Shown one piece after another: positions 9,654-23,503 of a stretch of DNA of 64,000 nucleotides. The notes below the pieces were generated by a model. That model did not search any database, was not told where the DNA came from, and saw only the letters and a program-made list of their open reading frames with translations. How positions within the stretch are numbered: position 1 is the stretch's first letter; each line of letters begins with the position of its first letter. Source of the stretch: Smittia aterrima (taxonomy: Eukaryota; Arthropoda; Insecta; Diptera; Chironomidae); contig CP093830.1 of the NCBI GenBank assembly GCA_033063855.1, forward strand, positions 19,716,854 through 19,780,853. Reading direction: 5' to 3'. A program made the position numbers and the translations under genes.

Positions 9654-12005
9654 TTATTCCAAGCTATGAGTTAAATGGCCACTAGTTCCATCGTTGTTAA
9701 TTTCAATCATATCTAAGCGCTCTTGTTCAAAGACTGTCTGGGGAACTGGCGGGAGTTCTGAGACAACCTCCGTTACTGGCTTCTCTGTCGTCGATGTCGA
9801 CACTTGAATTGGACCTGGAGTGTAAGCGATGGTGTCTTGAGCACTTCGTTTCTCATCTGGCTCACTATGAACTTCATCAACCTCGTTATGATCGTCTTCC
9901 TCTTCTGTCGTAACCTTCCCTGCTGCTTCTTCCTCTTTTTCCTCTTTCTCTTTGCGAAGCTTCTCTTCCATCTCTTGGAACTTAATTGCCAAATACCTAG
10001 AGAAGTAAATTAAGCTGTGAGAGGAAAACAGTCTCAAGATTGCGAGAAAATAATTTACTTGTCAACTAAGGGACCGCTATAATCTTCGGGGAATTTCGGT
10101 TTAAATGGAAGAATAAACTTGTAGAGACGCTCGTTCAAGACGTACAATTGTGGAGTCGACGAGCATTTAACGTTGAACCACCTGTTGATTAGAAAAACCG
10201 CCTTGTCAGTTCACACTTAATCGTTTAACTGACTAACAAATTGATTACCAATCGCATGTCAGTGCCACTTGAGAGAAAATCGTTCCATTGGGACAAAGAA
10301 AACTTGCTTTTCCTCCGTTCAAATCACAGTAATGCCAGACTTGACAACTTGTCTCTGGGTCACCGAAGAAACCTTTATAACGTTGGTCTTTGCAACTGAA
10401 TGCTGTCTCGGGAATATCATGAAAGTTTGGATAATCAATTCCTGGTCGGCCGGTGTTTGGTCCGGGGCTTCCATCTTGAATGGCATCTGTAGAGAAAATC
10501 AATTTTAAAATGAAAACATTTAGTTAATGCTCATGAAATTACCGTCATAATCACCGTTCCCATAATCGTAATCATCATCAGCGTGATTGCTGAATTTAGG
10601 TGGCAAGGGCAGCGGTTTGTGAATAATATCCTTCTGCTTAATATTGTTGAGGATTTTAACGAGAGTCTTGATCGAATTATCGACATTGTCAGGTGTGAGA
10701 GTCGCAGGCAAGTGATTGCTTTCTTGAAGTTTACTTAAAATCTCTGGAATCGATTTTTTCTGAAGATCCGGAGACGTTTGTTCATTAAACTTCTGAACAT
10801 TCGAAGCTTTGATTTTCTCATGATATTCTTCATCGGGAACATAAGTTGTCACTCTGACAGATTGATAATGTGGACCAGCTGGCGTTGTAACCTGAACAGT
10901 TTGGATTTCAGGAGCAGGAGAGGTTGGCGGATGAATTTCAATCTCTTGATATTCGTATGAAGGATAATCTTTTGGACTTTCAGTCGTGACAACAACAGGA
11001 CTTGGAGTTGAATATCTAATCGGTTGATGTGACTGATCGGGAGGGGAAACGATTTTTGAGTGGTAGCTGGAAGAAAATAATTTTCGTATTTACAAGTTTT
11101 CTAAAGTTATTGATGATGTTAAGGATGTTAAGCTTACAGATGATTAGAATTGGATGGGGAATTGTAATAATGTGCTGGGTTCATGGGAAGGAATTCGTCT
11201 TCGTCAATGTATTTGATCTTTTCGATTTTATTCGCTGGATTCATCGGAAGGAACTCATCGTCATCTAAAGGTTTCATCTTTTCTACAATGTGCTGATGGT
11301 GCTCATGACGCAAAGCGCTGTTTAAGGAAGAATTTAAAATGTGTGCTTCGTGCAATTGGATTTCAATTCTTTACCTGTCATCGTAACTTTTGTATGGCAA
11401 GTTCTTGCTGTGAAAAATTGGCATAAAATCACCTGGCAGCTTGTTCGCCTCTGAAAACGGATTGAATTGATTCTTTTCGGATATAACGACTGCATTGTGT
11501 TGGACGCTTGGCTGAAAATTATTGTTGAGAGGCTGATATTTGTAACTATTATAACTCGGCTGCATTTGCGGTTGAACAGGAACGTGCGAGTATGGTTTGT
11601 AAGGATCCCGAGCCTTGTAAATGAATCCAGCTTGAACATTTGGTCGCTGAACTTGATATTTCGGTGATCCGCCGTAGAGATAAGCGATGCTTGGGAACGT
11701 AGATTGCGTGGGTCTCTTACGAAGTCCAACACTTGGATGCTGAAGAATTTAATTATTTTATTGAAAATAAGTTTCATTCATTGTTCAACTCACAACTGGA
11801 AGATAATTTGCCTGATGATTGTACTCGTGGTTGGGTTGATAGAACGACATGTATGGAACGAGTCTCCGAACTCTACTGTCAGATGTAATTTGCACTTCAC
11901 CGACGATTGTCTTGTTCGATTTGAGCAATGCCAACACCTTCGGTCTCGAAGTTGTAATCGATATTTCGCTCGGGCGAATTGTGATGCAATCGATTGTTTG
12001 CTGAG
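9654..12005 (-). CDS. CPAP1 gene 1, exons 2 to 8 (main body)
   Basis: This block contains all of the mature protein in seven exons separated by introns of about 55-75 bp. It starts after acceptor CAG at 12006-12008 with two bases of a codon, so a phase-1 upstream exon is required. It ends with TAA at 9654-9656. The chitin-binding domain lies in 10059-10486 and is split by an intron inside the W-W pair of CDWWFN. This part of the model rests on continuous reading frames and a clear domain, and does not depend on the distant first exon. Confidence 0.92.
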
Positions 12006-15000
12006 CTGGAAAGGTAAACAGTTCGTGTTATCATAAATCAATTGGGAGTATCTATCGATTCATATTTCACAGCAAGACGTTAGCGACTTAATACTTCATC
12101 TGAAGTAATAAATCTCGAGCTATAAAAGTCGTGATCACTTTGGTTTTATGTTGCGGCTGTGAGAACCTTGCGATTACTTTTTTAATGTCTTAACAATGGT
12201 TTGCTGATAGAGACAACCGCAACGACAATGGAGGGTCGAGGTTGCTAAAGGAAAAGAGTTCACAATTCGCAAGTATGAATCAGAAAAATAATTGCTTCAT
12301 GACAAACGAAGTAGCAGTTGCCGTAAGAATCAAATATTTCGAGTAACGAAAATATTGATTTTCCATTTTCGACTAATCGAGCGACTAAAGTCTTTTGTTC
12401 GTAAAGAAATCTCGTTAAGCGTCTCATAATGAAATAGCCATGAAATTCACCGAACGAAATCTATTTAAAGCTTATAATTCGAGAGAGCTGCGACACCATC
12501 AAATTACCTTATGGCCCCGCTGAGATCCATTGAGATGATTAATGTTTTAATTATGAAATTACAAATTCATCAAAGCGTACGAAGAAAATTTACCGACTGA
12601 GTGATTCTTGATGAATTTCGATGTAATTGCTGAATATCTGCAATTAAATTCCCTCACATCCTGATGCACTTCTCTCTATCTCTCTCACACCCGAAATCTG
12701 CCACCGAAGATTTGTCGTTCGAAGCCATTTAATTGATTTGATGTTTTACACTTCATGTCTTGTAATTGTATATGCAAATTTTCTCTGACGATGATTTCTG
12801 ATGCAGACCGCAAAATTTGTATACAAACGGAGGAGAGTTAGGATGAATTCATTTGAAAGCAGGAATGGCATTTGAATGTAAACAAAAGAAGGCTCCAATA
12901 TAATTACGATGCATGTTGAGTAGCATCACCCAAGCGTGTTAATTAAATTAAGTTTCTAATGATGCTCGAGAGGAGGAAGCGAAGGTTTTGGATGTGTCAA
13001 AATGAATTGTAGTCGCTCGCTTCTGTTGATGTCGGTCGGGCGTGGGTTTTCCGGAATTTGTAAAGCTGGGCAAGGCAAACAGGGAAGGCAAATTCAACTT
13101 CAATTTTGAAAATTATTCGTATCGAATTGATTTCGTTGTGGCTAATTTCGTTCTTGGCGAGATTCCCATTTGAACAAAGCATTTGCCGAGGATTAACTTT
13201 GTTTACGAGCCAGAGAACAATTCGTGTCTGGCAATTAACTCTTTAGCTTCTTAGTCATCAGCTACCTAACTCCCAAATCATCCCTCGAATCTTAAACGTT
13301 CATTGAATTGTTTTGGAAACAATTGAAGATAAAAGACGAAGAGTTTGTTGTGAACTTAACAAGCTCAACATGAACATTTACCTTTGTTCGTTTAGATTCA
13401 ACCTCAAGAGAAGTGTTGAACAGATTTCAATCATTGTCCCATGTTTAATCTTAAAATATTCTGGTCAGCCTCCGCTTTAATGAAACTTTCAATTAGCCAC
13501 ACGCTAATGAGTCGACATTTCTCATTATGCTAAAAAATCATCGCATTCAACATTTTATAAATTGCAGAAGTCTTTACACGTTGCTCTCGTTCGAAAGACT
13601 CATCGCTTCGATTATAATTTATTCATGCAGTTCTCGTCTCTTATTCGCCCCCACTCCACAGACTTCTGTAAGAAGGAACGGTGGTGCACGAAATTACCGC
13701 CGATAATTTTATTCATTTCCAATTTTCTCGAAGGATCGTCGTCGACCTACGAATTCAAATCAAGCAGTAGCTCATTCTGTGATTTAATTAGGTAATTTAT
13801 TTTATTTTTATTCGAAATGAGATTTTTTTTTCTCTTCTCGATTCTCGTGCAAACTTTTTTTCATCATTAAATTACAATCTGAGCATTAAAGTTCGTCTCA
13901 TTATTAAAAAGTTTCCTTTCAAAGTTTTTTTCTTTCCCTTTTGCTACACGCTCGCATTTAATAAACTCGATCGAGAGAGAAATATGTTGAAATGTGTGTT
14001 TGAGCTTTGAATGTACTCGACTCTTCATTTTCTTTCTAAATTGGACGACTCGAAATCTATTTCTGCAACAACCATCATGCACGTTAAGCTTAAACAAAAG
14101 AGATGAGAAATTCGTATGCAAGAAGTGCTATTACTAAAGTCGTTTGAGAATTTTAATCGAAAGCACGAGATGTTTTCGCAAACGAACCAGAGACGTGTGT
14201 GAGATATATTGCAGATTATTTTTCCATCGTCCGCCTCGAGTCGTTTATTGTCACGACGGAAAGTTTTGTACTCTCCACCAACGAAATATTAAAATAACTC
14301 CAAACATGTTTTTCGCAATTATTTATGTTATATGCTGTTTAATGTCAACAAGAACGTTATTTTGCGTAATTTTGAACAATGTTTTACTTATTCACGACAT
14401 TGTTGCTTTTGTGATAAACTGTTCATTTAATAAACAATCCATCTACACTTTATAAAAGTCCCCTTCCCTTCCCCGTCTAACAACGCTCGACTGACCAACC
14501 GAAAACAAATATTAAGCTTTAGAACTTCATTAGAAACTTTCGTGTCACTCGCAATTTCAACTTCGTTTTGTTGATTGCCAATCTTAATTAATTACAAATG
14601 AATGCTCGTGCTTAAGTGCTGCAAAAAAATTTCCGTTACCGCTTACAAATCAAAAGAAAAAGCTTTAACCGTGAAAAAGCATGCTAATTAGGTTAAAACT
14701 TAAAACCAAAAAGATTCACGAGAGATTTAAATTCACGTGTGACGAAATGAGAGATGGCAACTAACCACAACACGTTTCGACCTTACTTCGTGGTTTCGCT
14801 GTTAAAAGTCCGCGAGGGAAAATCTGCGAAACAGATCAATTTAGCTTAGCGTTGGCTAAGACGGAACTTGAGCTCTGCCATTAACAAACAAACACCTCAA
14901 AAACACCCATTGCACTTTAACTAATTACAATAAACGATTTTCGATTTGTGACTGAACTGATTTGGTATAAAAGGTCAAACCAAAATTGGCTTCATTAAGT

Positions 15001-18000
15001 AATCTCTAAGTCTCGATGATTGATTTCGTCTTCAACCGAGTCGCGCCTCTCGATTCTTCGAATGAAAGTAAACAAGTCGTCTGAAACCTGATCTGTCTGC
15101 AGCTCTCGGTTTCGATCACGTGCAGTTGTTTTCTCGATTGAAAACGAAAGTTGAAATTAAATTGAGAGAGAAGAGTGCGCGCTTTGCTTCAAAGAAGACG
15201 ACGCAAGCATTAATCGAGGTCTTTTTAGTCAGAGATCTCATCTCCGGTGTACATTTCAATTTAGTTACTCGTTGTTTTTATGATTTGTATGTTTATGTCG
15301 GTTTGCTTCCGACAAGCCCTAAAGTGATTTTCCCTACACGAAAGTTGCTCTCTTTTTTTTGCTTCTGATCATAAATTCATAATTCTCGACTCTGCTTTTT
15401 GTTGGCCGCGTGTTCAGTTGTCAGCTTTCATCATCCTCGATTGTTATATGAACGAGTTTTTATAAAAAGAATTAACAAAAATGAGGCACACACAGATCTC
15501 TCTCTGAACCGCAAACACAACATAAATACAATAAAATAAATATCGCCATGCATTGTGTATGAAACACATAATTTGACAAATTTGCCTTCGTCGGGGAAAA
15601 AGAGTCCAACGTGTTGAGTAACGTGCAACTTTTTTGCTTCCTCCTCGTTGTCAGGAAAAATCCGTCCCACGTCAGTTTTTGATAAAAAGGCTTTGATATA
15701 TTTTTAGCTCATGGGGTTGCTTACTCAAATCTAAAATTAATTTTCGTCCAGCCCCGAAACAAACGTTTTTTTTTTGCTCTCGCTGTCGTCACACATTTAA
15801 ATCTGTGCAAGTTTCTGTCTGATTTTTAAAATAAAAATTGCCGAGAAAATTGAATAAAATGTGCTTTCAATTATTCGCCGCCTCTTTGTTCTTTGTTATT
15901 AGAAGTAATTGAATTTTTCGTGGAAATATTTGCTCGCTCAAAGGCCAACTCGTTTGGGTAATTTTGTCTCGAGTCATTAGCTCCGCAATGAGATCAGCGA
16001 GAGATCGTCTGAGAACCAGAAGAAACCTGTCCTTGAAGTTATTCCATAACTTGATGACTTCCCGACGACTTCACCGACCAGAGTTGCGAAACAAACCTGA
16101 AGCTAGTCGAGCAATAAATGCAAATTAGTGCTGAAGCCATGAAGAGCGATGCGAGGCAGAAAAAAAGTGCAACCCGCAAAGAATTCAAATATTTTATCAT
16201 CTGATTATATTTGAGCGATAAAAAAATGTTAGACAAGAGTGAAGGCAAAGAGAGTCCTTGTGATATGTTTGAGAAGAGTTTTGCTATTTTGTGGTTGACG
16301 TGATGCGGTTTTCAGCTGCAGACCGAGAAATGCAATTTAAATAACTTTTTTTTTTGCGAGTTGTGCGTTTGCCTTGGCTGCGAATGATAATTGACAGTTG
16401 ATCTGACAAACTTTAACGAACAATGCTACGCCATTCAGGTAAATCTAACATTCGACATGATACCTTGAAGTATCTAAGAGCTGACGGCGTTTCAAATGAA
16501 ACTTTTTGCATCCTCCAAAAATCTAAAACGAACATTTGCTTGAAAATTGTCAACAGTTCGCTCTACAATCAACAGAAAACTAATCACATAAATTTCAAAT
16601 CGAGAGAGATTTTCTATGCAAAATGCCGTCGAGAAATTTAATTTTAATTAAATAAATTAAAAATGTTTTGATAGCGATACCGGGGCCAGAGCAAGAGGCG
16701 AAAAGGCCGAACAAAATGTCATTTCGAGTGTTGAAAAGAATCAAAATAAAACGCAGCACACTTTGCTTGTATAAATTTTGCAGCGACGATTTATCGGCCG
16801 ACGACGAAAATGCCCTGTGATTGAATTATTTTTTCACGTATATTTTATTTCAATTAATTTGATAGTTCTGGCCATATTGCAATATATTTTTGACTAGGCA
16901 TGCTAGAGGAGAGAAAGAGCAAAAGAGTTAAATCAGATTGTCGCCTTTTTGCCGATTGCCATTCACGGCATTGTGTGTGACGACGAACGTTTCATTTTTA
17001 ACTGAACGAGACAAAAGCAATCGATGCAACTTTCATTGAATGAATTCAATTGCAAGAGACCATTAAGAGAGCTTCTAAAGTTTCTATTTCCATCTCTCAC
17101 TCTGTGCAAATGCTGTAAACGCTTCACAATTTTCATTTTACAATAACGTTCACTTTTCCTCTCGGACGACTGCTCTAACCTGTTTAGCTTCACTCAGAGA
17201 ATTGAATGCGACGATTGATGCAATTTAAATTTAAGTTGTCTGAGGGATTACAAGGAAAGCTTTTGTTGTTTTAATCTGATTGAACTTCACTTTGCCTGTT
17301 GAAGAATTTAAATCCCATCGATCTTCAAAGTTCATCACAAGCTTAAGCAGCGCTCTCAGCACTTCAACCTCGATCGTGATCATCCAATCGTCTTAACAGT
17401 CATCAGCGTGTGAAAGTAATTGGAGTTCAACCTTTTACAAATCGTCGACATTGAAACCGATCAATTTAAATCGAACTTGTTTCGTCTCGTGGTTGCTCTT
17501 AAACGCGAAAAAAAAAATGCATCGCGTGGTTATCGAGTCGGGAGCATTTTTTCTCGTGGTCCATGACGAAATGTGTTTGTGAATAAATTTATCTGCATCA
17601 AGTCAATCAAATAGTTTTCAGCTCTCCCTTTAAATTTATTTTATTTGCCCGCAATTGCATCGCCAATCGAGAGCCGGAGGGGAATTTTACAATTTTCCAT
17701 TTCACCAAACTCTACAAACAGCGGCAGCAGCAGTGGCGGCAAAAAAAAAATGTTGCATCATCAACACTGCAATTAACTCGGAGTGTTTAGATTTGTTCAA
17801 CTTGACTTGCACAATTTTTCTGAATGATTTATTAAGAGAGTGTGAAAATATATCGAAAATATTCTTGCACACGATTTTTGGCTTCTGACGCTGTTGCAGG
17901 CTCTGCCACTCATGATATTGTTTCGATTAGTTTCGTTTTGTTTTGCGAGGGAGGCGGAGGCGAGTCACGATAATCAGATTCAATTATATTTCGTGTTTAT

Positions 18001-21000
18001 AATTAACAGTTTATGCTAATTATAATGATGTGTTCTCATTTATGTAATACATTCAATTATTCGATGCAGCCGCTTGCTTTTTTGCTCCTCTTTCTCTCTC
18101 TCGCTTTGTCTGTGATGGGTCGAGTCAGTCGCGAGTCGCACTTTTTTCATTAATCTCACTGTGAATAGCGCAACGGAATCTGTTTCCTGCTCACCGGCGT
18201 TAAATTGACGGCGAATGGTTAAAATTAAAATGATCATCCCTAATTTGATTTATGATAGCGACGGCCGTTTGTTGCATGAGTTGGAGCGAAGCGGAGTTGG
18301 TTGGAGAGGGAGGGAAAGGGCGACAAGGGGCCAGAAAATTATGATAATGTTAATTATTTTGTGATGCATAAATTATGAGTCCCATTCAATATATTTTTTC
18401 CCATCAAGCGGAAAAATTTTGTCCTCTCCGAAGCCTTTTTTAAACTTCCTCGGCTCAATTATTTAGACTAATTTCTGACAACGATTTATAAATTAGTGCC
18501 ATATGGCAATTTATTTCAATTATTATGATTATTTTGTGCGAGCGACTTAATTAAATTTATTATTATTTAAAAGTTTGAATTATTGTGGGAAAATAATAAT
18601 TCAGAAAGCGACGTCGAGACATGAATGATTGGTCTCAATGGTCTCATGAGTGAAGCACAGTAATTATTAAGCTAACATAAACTTTATTGTCAACATCGCG
18701 TGATGTAAGTTGGTCCGAAAAATAAAAGAGTTTTTTGTCACTGAATTTAAATTAATGAAATTTCACTTCATAAAGTTTTATTATCCATTGTTAGCCGAAG
18801 AGATTAGAAGTCTCTCGGGGGAATTCTACAACAAAGAGCCGATAAACAAAGAGTTGAACAAACTTTCTAAGCTCATGTCACAATTTTGTGATGATTTACG
18901 GAATTTTCCGAGGAATGTCTTCATCGACTTTGAAGTTTTTTGGAAGGAACTCCATGACGTGACTTGTAAATCCTCCAAATAAAAGCTTAAACCAAAATCG
19001 CTTCGTAAATCAAAGTCTTTGGGGCTTTTTTTTGGCCAATTTCAATTCCTCTTTAGATTGAGAAATGAGAGATCGAAACAAAATCAACCGAAGCTCCATA
19101 AATTCACCGATTAATGGTAATAAAAGTTCTATTGTAAGCCGCTAAGCGCTTTCTGGCGTAAAAGAAGGTGAGGAGAAAGTTCCCGGCTTTTGTTTTCATT
19201 TCTGGAGCGTTATTGAAGTGAATCGCGTGCAGCCAACGAAAAAAGTAGTTTCCAAACTTTTGTCCGAAGTTTTCATTGAGTCGAAATTTGTTCCATTCAC
19301 AGTTTCTCAATGGCAAAGCGGAGTAAACAAATATTTGTGGAGTAACAACAACAGCAAGCGAGGCGCCCGTCAGAATTGTTTTGATACATTTTCTCGCTTG
19401 TGAAACTCGCCTTTATTCGGATTAATTTTCGCGTAAGACGAACAGATCATCTGCTTCACACGATTGTGTTTAAAGGAATGTAACAACAACAGCAGAAATA
19501 TTTCCCACAATTCAAGTGGCGGCGGCTGCTTCTTGTTCACGTGACCGCGCAATTTCATTTCATGTATCGAGTTTTTTTTTTGCCTCCTCATTTCGAAATT
19601 GCATCATAAGAGATGAAGCTTCATCAATAAAAAAAATAGAGATCGATGCATTGGACGCGAACAAACCGTAATCGCTTTCGGGGGCTCATGTAGAAGATTG
19701 ATTGTGAATTATTTATTTGATGTATTTGGAGTGTTATGGAATATTGAATCACGATTTGAATTTTATGTCATTTGCGCGAAGCCGCGTTTCGGTTTAGATT
19801 TGCTGTTGATATTTGACAACTTTTATTCGACAAAAGCCCGACGCTCACTCACTTCGATCACTTTATTTCGCCGCTTCCATGCACATTTTCGCCACGGAAA
19901 TAAATTTAATTATCTCCGGCAACTCTCTACCTTGCCTCGACCAGATTCAATGAGTTATTTTTAGGAATTTGTCGCGATGTGGTCCTCGTTGTGTTTCCCA
20001 CAATGATGTTAACGCACATAATAAAATGCGATTAGGTTTTGTGATTATTCCCTAATAAGCAAAAACAACACAGAACTATAAATAATTTTAGAGAGCGACT
20101 GTGCGGATTCTCGTCGCTTGTTCATTATTGATGCTGAGGCTCTTTCTTTTCGTTCCCATTCCCAAATTCATTCATTGTCCCGTCGGTTTCCGATAGTCCA
20201 TCAAATCTCTCTTCCGCAGACTCGCTCGTCTTCTTTTTTCCCTCAGCCACAACCGTAGAAGCCACAGCTAGAAAATTTTATTTGATAATCACGATAATCA
20301 TTACGGTGATGATAATTCAATTCAGAATATGCTGCGCTTGTCGACGAAGTCGTAGTCGTCGACGTTGTCCGGCATGTGTGTAGGAAGGACGAGGAGGTTT
20401 TGTTTTGTTCCCTGGCACATGGTTCGTTTGTCGAATGCCATCGAAACAAAAGAGTTAAACAAGACAAAAATCCAACGTACGTGCAAAATTCCCAATAATT
20501 TTGCTTGTTTTATTTTTATTCTCTAGAAGCGGGAGCATTAAATTTGTTGTCGATGACAAGGAGAGAGTGAGAGGTTTTGATGAAATTTATTTTTCGGCTG
20601 GTCATGGCGACTCTCGGACCTCTTAATGAATTTAAAACTATTGGCAAAAAACTTAAATCTCTCCGTGCCATGTGCACACGAGTTGAACATGATTAAATTA
20701 AAGCAAGCCACAAACTTTTTTTTTATTATGTTTGTTGCTTACTTTGCCCTCTCCCACAACATTCAGTGAGATTCAAATCTACACATTCCATTACTGAGTT
20801 AAAACATTTTTAGAATAAATTCGTTTGGCTTTTTCCTACGATGAGGAAATTGTTGTTCGATCCGATCCGCCGTATCGATATCCAGAGGGGTTATTAATTG
20901 TCACGAAATGGTTTTGAAAGGCATTTTTGCTGTTCACGGGATCGTGTGCGGGAGCATCGGCAGCGCAAATACATAAATTTCATCGAGAAAAAGTCGTGTG

Positions 21001-23177
21001 ATTAGGTTTTAATGCTGCGCAGTATGATGCGATGCTGTTTAACGACAGACCAGTTGTGATAAGAATAAGCTGGAAAAATGAACAAACTTCCCACCGGACT
21101 TTAATTTGCTGATAACGCGCGGCGTGGTTGGTGTAATGAGATTTCTAAATGATGATGTCTCGCCTTCTAAATGTGCCAAGCCGGACGTTTTTTTTTCGTT
21201 CGTTGCAGTCGCTGAGATTTTATTTATGGCTCAGAAGAATCAGGAAAATATTGCGAAACAGAAAAAAAGTTGAACGCTTCGCTTCTCAACGTCAGCGATT
21301 AAACACGAAACAAGCTTAATTGGTGCTTATGAGCTATTGTGGATTAAAAGTTATTTAAGCGCTGCAGAACAAAGTCGAGATCCATGACACGTTTGTTTTC
21401 AAGAAATCAAACTTTGGAATCAACAGAACGCGACCTTTTCACAATTATATCGCCATAGAGGCGTATCAAGGCAGTTGAAGTCATCAATCGATTAATGAAT
21501 GGCGCTTGTTAACGAAAGAGTTTCATTAGACGTAGCAGACAATCGACCAGAACCGAACGGAAGCCAAATAAGCAAACGTACAAATGACTTGTGGTGGCTT
21601 CAATGTTTTGTACTTTGACAAATTGAAAAACTTCTTTTTTTTTTCACTTTTGTAAGCGATCACTTTAATTTGGAGGTTCCCGTCAAGATTGATTGCATGA
21701 CGACCGCTTTGGAAGAGTTGGGGCGATGGTCGGACGTCTCATGATCAATCATAGTGAAAGGTTCGTCTGAAAATTGAAGAGTTACAACTGAACTCTCTGC
21801 AAAAAGATCTTACAGAAACCGAACGATATTCGTGAGAAGTGAATTGTTACTGCTTCACTCACGATCCAATCCAGACCACCGACTCAATCGTTGTGTAATC
21901 AGATCGAGTTTTCCTTTCATTTATCATTTGTGAATGGGGGAAAGTGAATCGAAATTGATGGGCTTGGAAACCGCTGTTTAAGGTAGCGCACTAGCAGGTT
22001 CCCTAATTGCGGACTTGAGACATTTCGTCAGCTCTTTCAAATCATTAACAGTTTGAATGTCGAAAGAATCCGCACATGCAGAAAGTGTAATAAATCAAGT
22101 CGTGCTCCTGAAATGCTCGAGATGTGAATGGAATTTTTCGTTTGCAATTCGACGACTGATGCACTGAATAAGATCGCTCTTAATGGCTTTTAAATTACAT
22201 CACATCGAGCGTCGAGGCGTCTCCGTTCAAACTTGATCCCTCAACGCGCGTCTAGTAATTTCTGGTTTGCGACCCGCTCAGCTGTCGAAGAATACAACTT
22301 TTACGTTTAAAGCTCTTTTACTTCTGAACTAATCACATGACGAGCATGACAAGCATGCACATGGCTTCGCTTATAATTTAATCCGAGTCTTAATGCACAC
22401 AACAATAATGTCTTGCAATATTTATTTAATTTGATAATTTCACAACAAAGCTCCGACGGAACGAAATAAAACATTCATAATTTCTTGTTTGTTTCGGACT
22501 GAGCGAGCAGTGAACGAACCCAACAGATGTCCTCTCGACAGTTGCTGTTAATCCTTGTCTCATAAAAATTCCTCAGCGACGAGATTTGTTGTGAGTGAGA
22601 GGAGAAAACTTTCTGTGAAAGAACTTTCTCGAAATCGTAAATATTTCACCAACATTTGTTATTCTCGAGCCTGTGCGGTTGCTTTTCTCTAATCTAAACG
22701 CAAGTGCGACTTTTAATTTATTTATGGGCAATTAATTCTCTCACGTCGTTCGTTGTTTTTCTGAAGAAATAACAATTTCTTTTCCCATCAGTGACATCAG
22801 TTGATTTTCCTCTTCACTTTTCCTTTCTTTTCCGTCGGATTTTTATTTTCTCTCCGAGCCAGCAATTTTTACTTCTTTACATGGACCGAGAGTGACCGTC
22901 GATCTCGCCTGTTGCACATCTCGATTTTCGAGTTTATTGACTCAATAAATCATTTGACGAATTGATTACGGGACGATAATGCGATAATTAAATCGTTTAT
23001 CGTCGCATTGATAATTATGCCGAGCAATTTAAAATTGCAATTTAATGACAAAGTTGCGCACGTGGAAAATGTTGAAAATCCGCTTGAAATTGTTCTTCTT
23101 TGACGACCGATAGAAATTGTTGTTAACTTACCGAAGAAACTCCACAAAGTCCAAACGATCAGCATTTTAATCCTCAT
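9654..23177 (-). CDS. CPAP1-type cuticle protein with one chitin-binding domain (gene 1)
   Basis: The product is a secreted, chitin-binding cuticle protein analogous to peritrophins. Coding exons in order are 23132-23177, 11794-12005, 11375-11739, 11138-11317, 10543-11066, 10249-10486, 10059-10181 and 9654-9996. All junctions are GT-AG with matching phases and total 2031 nt (676 residues). Residues 1-16 are a signal peptide. One type-2 chitin-binding domain has cysteines at 474, 490, 496, 507, 520 and 528, preceded by GRPGIDYP and containing CDWWFNVKC. A 20-residue unit ending in DEFLPMNPA occurs twice (about 221-256). A helical stretch TLTPDNVDNSIKTLVKIL lies near 390, and the C-terminus has an E/K-rich segment. 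Between these the protein is P/Q/S/T-rich and disordered. The CPAP1 class acts in exoskeleton or tracheal cuticle. I cannot say which CPAP1 member it is. Confidence 0.88.
12006..23131 (-). other. First intron of CPAP1 gene 1 (about 11.1 kb)
   Basis: This is inferred from the phase-compatible signal exon. Plus-strand TATA-like boxes occur at 14451-14458 and 14966-14973 (TATAAAAG), without a convincing transcript after them. A small plus-strand open frame lies at 18755-18982. The rest is AT-rich with short poly-pyrimidine and GA-rich runs. I see no transposon with definable ends. Long first introns in cuticle genes often hold enhancers, but none can be assigned here. Confidence 0.55.
18755..18982 (+). 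CDS. Candidate small protein nested in intron (75 aa)
   Basis: ATG at 18755 in a favourable context (ATTAATGAAA) opens a 75-residue frame that is lysine- and glutamate-rich and mostly helical, with two cysteines. The stop TAA lies inside AATAAA (18978-18983), with a G/T-rich tract about 40 bp later, which together look like a polyadenylation site. A TATCCATTGTTAG sequence at about 18780-18792 also resembles a splice acceptor, so it could instead be a last exon. It runs opposite to the host gene. I do not recognise the product, and chance remains likely. Confidence 0.28.
   Translation: MKFHFIKFYYPLLAEEIRSLSGEFYNKEPINKELNKLSKLMSQFCDDLRNFPRNVFIDFEVFWKELHDVTCKSSK
23132..23177 (-). CDS. CPAP1 gene 1, signal-peptide exon
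   Basis: ATG at 23177 opens a short exon encoding MRIKMLIVWTLWSFF plus one base, ending at a strong donor GTAAGT. It reads as a basic start and hydrophobic core. Joining its last G to the CT of exon 2 makes an alanine codon just before QQTIDC, a sensible signal cleavage point. It is the nearest minus-strand signal-peptide exon upstream, about 11 kb away. The link is inference from phase, strand and content. A second in-frame ATG at 23165 is possible. Confidence 0.72.
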
Positions 23178-23497
23178 AACGAACAATAATTGAAAAAGAT
23201 TTCTTTTGAAAGAAAAACAACTTCAACACGAACTGGGCACTTTGCCGTAAGTTTTTCGTAAAAGATTTTCAAACAAATTTTATTATTCTCACTCTGACGT
23301 TGAGACGAAATTTTTTCTCTTTACAATTAGCACTCAAATGATTCAATTGTTTGAATTATTCATTGCAGCACTCAACTCCGAACCGATTGCTTTCATCAAA
23401 CGAGAAATTTACACACGATTCAGTAACTTTTGAATTTAATTGCTTAAGTTAGGACTCAATTGAAGACAGAAAAAAATATTAAATTAAGAAGGTAACA

Positions 23498-23503
23498 AAC
23501 TGA
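23498..23503 (-). promoter_or_regulatory. Candidate initiator (TCAGTT) of CPAP1 gene 1
   Basis: Minus-strand TCTCAGTT about 322 bp upstream of the ATG matches the insect initiator TCAGTY and closely resembles the site before CPAP1 gene 2 (GCTCTCAGTTTGTT versus GACTCTCAGTTGTT). No TATA box, and no DPE at +28, is seen. Confidence 0.4.

Noticed and set aside
14144..15368. Plus-strand frames near TATAAAAG boxes at 14451 and 14966
   Set aside because: The frames start from non-ATG codons or lie on the wrong side of the boxes. Only very short ATG frames follow. The boxes are noted within the intron entry.
20243..20467. Minus-strand frame with Ser/Thr-rich sequence inside the first intron of CPAP1 gene 1
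   Set aside because: It could be an alternative exon, but it lacks an ATG, and the phase-matched signal exon at 23132 explains the gene without it.
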